From contig JAQGLH010000025.1 in assembly GCA_028293005.1 (NCBI GenBank), positions 1-8,839 on the forward strand: DNA of 8,839 bases, written 5' to 3'. A model generated the notes under the pieces. That model was not told where the DNA came from, made no database searches, and worked only from the letters and a program-made list of their open reading frames with translations. Positions 6,658-8,839 of this stretch are shown in pieces. Origin of the DNA: Alphaproteobacteria bacterium (lineage in GTDB: Bacteria > Pseudomonadota > Alphaproteobacteria > Sphingomonadales > Sphingomonadaceae). Position 1 is the stretch's first letter. Every line of letters begins with the position of its first letter. Made by a program: the position numbers and the translations under genes.

Positions 6658-7169
6658 TGGCCGCAATCATCAGCCTTGCCCTTGCGGCATCGCTGCGATC
6701 GACGCCGACCCTGGGCGTTGCCGAAGGACGCTGCCGGCCCGACGAGGCCGGTCCGGCTATCCTCGTCGACGTCATTGGCCTCAAGGACCGGCGCGGGCGC
6801 CTCAAGCTCGAAGTCTATCCCTCGAACGACGAGGATTTCCTGGCCGACGACAATATCCTGGTCGGCGCGGGCAAGACCTTCCGGAGAGTCGAGCAGCCCG
6901 TGCCTGCGCGGGGCCCGGTGACGATGTGCGTCCGAATCCCGCATGCCGGCGCCTACAGCCTTTCGCTGCTCCACGACCGCGACGGCAATCGCAAGTTCAG
7001 CTTTCTGGAGGACGGCGTCGGCTTTTCGAACAATCCGAAACTCGGCCACTCCAAACCGAGCGCACAAGCGACGAAGCTCGTCGCCGGCTCCGGGGTCACC
7101 AGTATCTCGATCGTCATGAATTACCGCCGCGGCTTGCTCTCGTTCGGCCCGATCGGAGAAAGACGATGA
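6657..7169 (+). CDS. DUF2141 domain protein, probably exported
   Basis: This 170-residue protein has a short hydrophobic N-terminus (MAAIISLALAASL) that looks like a signal peptide, followed by a beta-rich DUF2141 domain. Family landmarks are 'GLKDRRGRLKLEVY' (41-54), 'RIPHAGAYSLSLLHDRDGNRKF' (in outline 93-114: GAYSLSLLHD) and 'GVGFSNNPKLG' (120-130). The function of DUF2141 proteins is not established. The fold is probably a small periplasmic or outer-surface beta-sandwich. Two cysteines in the mature region (C26, C91) could pair in the periplasm. The segment D107-E118 has acidic or polar side chains at spacing like a calcium loop. GTG 6651 and GTG 6654 are possible starts, but ATG 6657 is preferred because it gives a TGATG junction with the membrane protein gene. 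The stop overlaps the second glycosyltransferase start as ATGA, so the three genes are probably translationally coupled. Confidence 0.82.
   Translation: MAAIISLALAASLRSTPTLGVAEGRCRPDEAGPAILVDVIGLKDRRGRLKLEVYPSNDEDFLADDNILVGAGKTFRRVEQPVPARGPVTMCVRIPHAGAYSLSLLHDRDGNRKFSFLEDGVGFSNNPKLGHSKPSAQATKLVAGSGVTSISIVMNYRRGLLSFGPIGERR
7155..7158 (+). promoter_or_regulatory. Ribosome binding site deciding the second glycosyltransferase start
   Basis: GGAG lies 7 nt before the ATG at 7166, inside the last codons of the DUF2141 gene. It matters because the glycosyltransferase reading frame stays open far upstream (to about 6614). The RBS, the ATGA overlap and the N-terminal beta strand 'MKVVDVCAFYAPAGGGVRTY' all point to 7166 as the true start. 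Confidence 0.65.
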
Positions 7170-8350
7170 AGGTCGTCGATGTCTGCGCTTTTTATGCCCC
7201 GGCCGGCGGCGGCGTCCGTACTTATGTCGATCAAAAGCTCCTCTCGGGGCCGGCGCTAGGCCACGAAATCGTCATCATCGCCCCCGGGCCGAGCGATCGC
7301 ACCGAAGTTCGTGGAAACGGTGCTCGGATCGAATGGATCGCCTCCCCCCGCTTCCCCCTCGATCGGCGATATCGCTCTTTCGGCGACTGCGACGCAGTGT
7401 ATCGCAAGCTCGACAGCGAGCGGCCCGACGTCGTCGAAGCCTCATCGCCGTGGCGGAGCGCCGGAATGGTGGCGCAATGGCCCGGTGACGCGGCTCGCGT
7501 CTTGATCATGCATGCCGATCCCGTCGCGGCTTATGCCTATCGCTGGTTCGAAGGCTTTGCCTCCCCGGCCACGGTCGATCGTCAGCTGCGCTGGTTCTGG
7601 AGTCGCCTCAGCGGACTGACCACGGCTTTCGACGCCGTGATCAGCGCCGGGGTCAATCTGTCGGCGCGCCTGACCCAAAACGGTCTCGGCAAGGTCACCA
7701 CCAACCCGATGGGCGTCACGGTCCCGCTGTTCTCACCGGCATTTCGCGATGAGGGGCTGCGGGCGCGGCTGCTCGAACGATGCGCGCTGCCCGCCAATGC
7801 CCTCCTTCTCCTCGGCGTCGGGCGGCACGCTCCCGAGAAGCGCTGGCCGATGGTGGTCGAAGCCGTCATGTCGGCGGGCTTTCGGCGGCCGGTGGGCCTG
7901 GTGCTGATCGGCGATGGCCGCGAGCGTGCGCGGATCGTGCGCCAGATCAATGGCGATCCGCACATCCATTTGCTTTCGCCGATCAGCGACCGTTCGCAGC
8001 TCGCGCGCATCATGGCGAGCGCCGATGCGCTCATTCACGGCTGCGACGCCGAAACATTCTCTATGGTGGCAGCAGAAGCCGTCGCATCGGGCCTGCCGCT
8101 TATCGTCCCCGACCGCGGCGGCGCGGCGGACCATGCCAACGCCAGCGGCGGCGCAACATACGTGGCTGGAAGCGCTGCCGATGCGGCGCGCGCGATCGCT
8201 GAATTCAAGCGCCCGCCCGACTCGCTCCGCCGCACGAGGGTGCGGGCGATGGACGAGCATTTTTCCGACCTTTTCGCATTTTACCGGACGCTCGAGGCGT
8301 CGCATCGTCGCCCGACGGGTGCGGCTTCGCTCCGGCCGCAGCGTCTTTGA
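7166..8350 (+). CDS. Glycosyltransferase, GT-B fold, GT4 type (second of two)
   Basis: This 394-residue protein begins with the typical strand and glycine-rich loop 'VVDVCAFYAPAGGGVRTYV' (residues 3-21). It continues with 'LIMHADPVAAYAY' (113-125) and 'DAVISAG' (156-162), as in GT4 enzymes related to bacterial alpha-mannosyltransferases. The donor domain shows 'LLGVGRHAPEKRW' (215-227, K225), 'LVLIGDGRER' (245-254), 'ADALIHGCDAETFSMVAAEA' (286-305) with the EX7E pair E296/E304, and 'PLIVPDRGGAADH' (311-323). The Gly-rich tail (after about 380) is Arg/Pro-rich and low in structure. There is no membrane span, so it should act in the cytoplasm or at the membrane face. It is clearly not a recent copy of the first glycosyltransferase: motif wording and N-terminal halves differ, so the two probably add different sugars or use different acceptors. 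Donor and acceptor are unknown. Confidence 0.9.
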   Translation: MKVVDVCAFYAPAGGGVRTYVDQKLLSGPALGHEIVIIAPGPSDRTEVRGNGARIEWIASPRFPLDRRYRSFGDCDAVYRKLDSERPDVVEASSPWRSAGMVAQWPGDAARVLIMHADPVAAYAYRWFEGFASPATVDRQLRWFWSRLSGLTTAFDAVISAGVNLSARLTQNGLGKVTTNPMGVTVPLFSPAFRDEGLRARLLERCALPANALLLLGVGRHAPEKRWPMVVEAVMSAGFRRPVGLVLIGDGRERARIVRQINGDPHIHLLSPISDRSQLARIMASADALIHGCDAETFSMVAAEAVASGLPLIVPDRGGAADHANASGGATYVAGSAADAARAIAEFKRPPDSLRRTRVRAMDEHFSDLFAFYRTLEASHRRPTGAASLRPQRL

Positions 8351-8511
8351 AACATGAAGAGCCAAGCCCAGATCGATGCCGCCACCGGGCCGCATTACCA
8401 GGCAGGCAGAACCGCTGCCGCACCGAGCCGGAGTGATCCGCTCTCCTGCTCGTGTGTCTTCGGGATCGTCAGGTTCCTGCTTTGGGCGACGCGCAATTCT
8501 CGGCGGGATCT
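8351..8511 (+). other. 161-nt spacer before the LptF-type gene
   Basis: This is the only sizeable non-coding stretch in the window. No tRNA, clear terminator with a long T-tract, or confident promoter is visible. It contains a 53-codon open frame from ATG 8354 to TGA 8513-8515 that ends in an ATGA overlap with the downstream gene. That frame has no ribosome binding site, mixed codon usage (including AGA and AGG) and no recognisable domain, so I do not call it a gene. GGCGGGA at 8502-8508 is a close, modest ribosome binding site for the ATG at 8512. Confidence 0.45.
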
Positions 8512-8839
8512 ATGACAGCGGGGCTGCTCGCGCTTCGATCCTCCATACCTCTCGTCGACCGATACATCTGCCGCCTGACCTTGCGGCCCTTGCTGTTGGC
8601 GATCGCGACGATCGTCTTCATTCTGTCGCTCGAAACGCTCCCGCGACTCCTCGAAAAACTGAACGGCGTGGTGAACAGGACCGAGCTCGTCTTTCTCTCG
8701 CTGATGAGCCTCGCGCCGGAATATATCGGCATCGCCCTGCCGATCGCGCTGTTTCTCGCCACCGCTCTCGCCTTTCGCCAGCTCGCGCTCAACGGCGAGC
8801 TCGATGCCCTCGCCGCCAGTGGCATGAGCGACCTCCGCC
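8512..8839 (+). CDS. lptF: LptF-type permease of the YjgP/YjgQ family, 5' part only
   Basis: Only the first 109 residues are in the window; the gene runs off the 3' end with no stop. The sequence reads 'LVDRYICRLTLRPLL' (14-28), a first membrane span (about 25-41), a periplasm-facing segment, 'APEYIGIALPIALFLATALAF' (68-88 region: the conserved PEY and second span), then 'RQLALNGELDALAASGMSDL' (89-108). This matches the N-terminus of LptF/LptG permeases, which with the LptB ATPase extract lipopolysaccharide from the inner membrane. The 'LAF..LAL..ELD' wording fits LptF better than LptG and recalls sphingomonad LptF (from memory). 'NGELD' instead of the usual 'SSELD'-like wording hints it could be a paralogue. 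The start is ATG 8512; TTG 8482 in the same frame is less likely. Some sphingomonads carry glycosphingolipids in place of LPS, so the cargo is uncertain. Confidence 0.82.
   Translation, partial: MTAGLLALRSSIPLVDRYICRLTLRPLLLAIATIVFILSLETLPRLLEKLNGVVNRTELVFLSLMSLAPEYIGIALPIALFLATALAFRQLALNGELDALAASGMSDLR

Noticed and set aside
6614..7165. N-terminal extension of the second glycosyltransferase upstream to 6614
   Set aside because: The extension would cover the whole DUF2141 gene in another frame and reads as Arg/Pro-rich shadow. The ATG at 7166 has a GGAG site, an ATGA junction and the expected N-terminal strand.
8320..8348. Possible intrinsic terminator at the end of the second glycosyltransferase gene
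   Set aside because: TGCGGC (8320-8325) can pair with GCCGCA (8335-8340) around a 9-nt loop, followed by TCTTT. The stem is short, it lies in coding sequence and the T-tract is poor, so it is not called.

Overview
The window is GC-rich, densely packed DNA in which every supported gene lies on the + strand. It looks like an alphaproteobacterium, most likely a sphingomonad (order Sphingomonadales). The reasons are the high GC, a TonB-dependent receptor with an 'EIIVTA' box, a FecI/FecR surface-signalling pair, and an LptF-type protein whose 'PEY...LPIAL...AFRQLAL..ELD' block resembles sphingomonad LptF as I remember it. This placement rests on recall and style, not on a search.

Positions 1-3693 hold a cell-surface signalling cassette. 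First comes the 3' part of a FecI-type ECF sigma factor, whose gene begins upstream of the window. Next is a FecR-type membrane anti-sigma/sensor protein. Last is a TonB-dependent outer-membrane receptor that carries the extra N-terminal STN signalling domain, i.e. a transducer of the FecA/FpvA type. Genes 1/2 overlap by 1 nt and genes 2/3 by 14 nt.

Positions 3680-8350 hold five genes that continue the run with almost no spacing. They are a DUF2334/NodB-like polysaccharide deacetylase family protein, a GT-B glycosyltransferase (GT4 type), a multi-pass inner-membrane protein I cannot name, a small exported DUF2141 protein, and a second GT4-type glycosyltransferase. The junctions are a 14-nt overlap, a 15-nt gap, a gap of about 56 nt, a TGATG junction and an ATGA junction. 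This layout suggests one transcription unit with translational coupling. The contents suggest synthesis, modification and membrane handling of an envelope glycoconjugate (glycolipid, exopolysaccharide or similar).

Positions 8351-8511 are a 161-nt spacer with no convincing gene. At 8512 a YjgP/YjgQ-family (LptF-type) permease gene begins and runs off the window end.

The main point of interest is the union of a complete FecI-FecR-transducer cassette with glycosyltransferase/deacetylase genes in one overlapping array, followed by an LptF-type exporter gene. A testable reading is that an extracellular ligand sensed by the receptor controls, or is related to, the surface glycan made by the downstream genes. 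This is inference from gene order only. No RNA genes, insertion sequences, CRISPR arrays or prophage features were seen.
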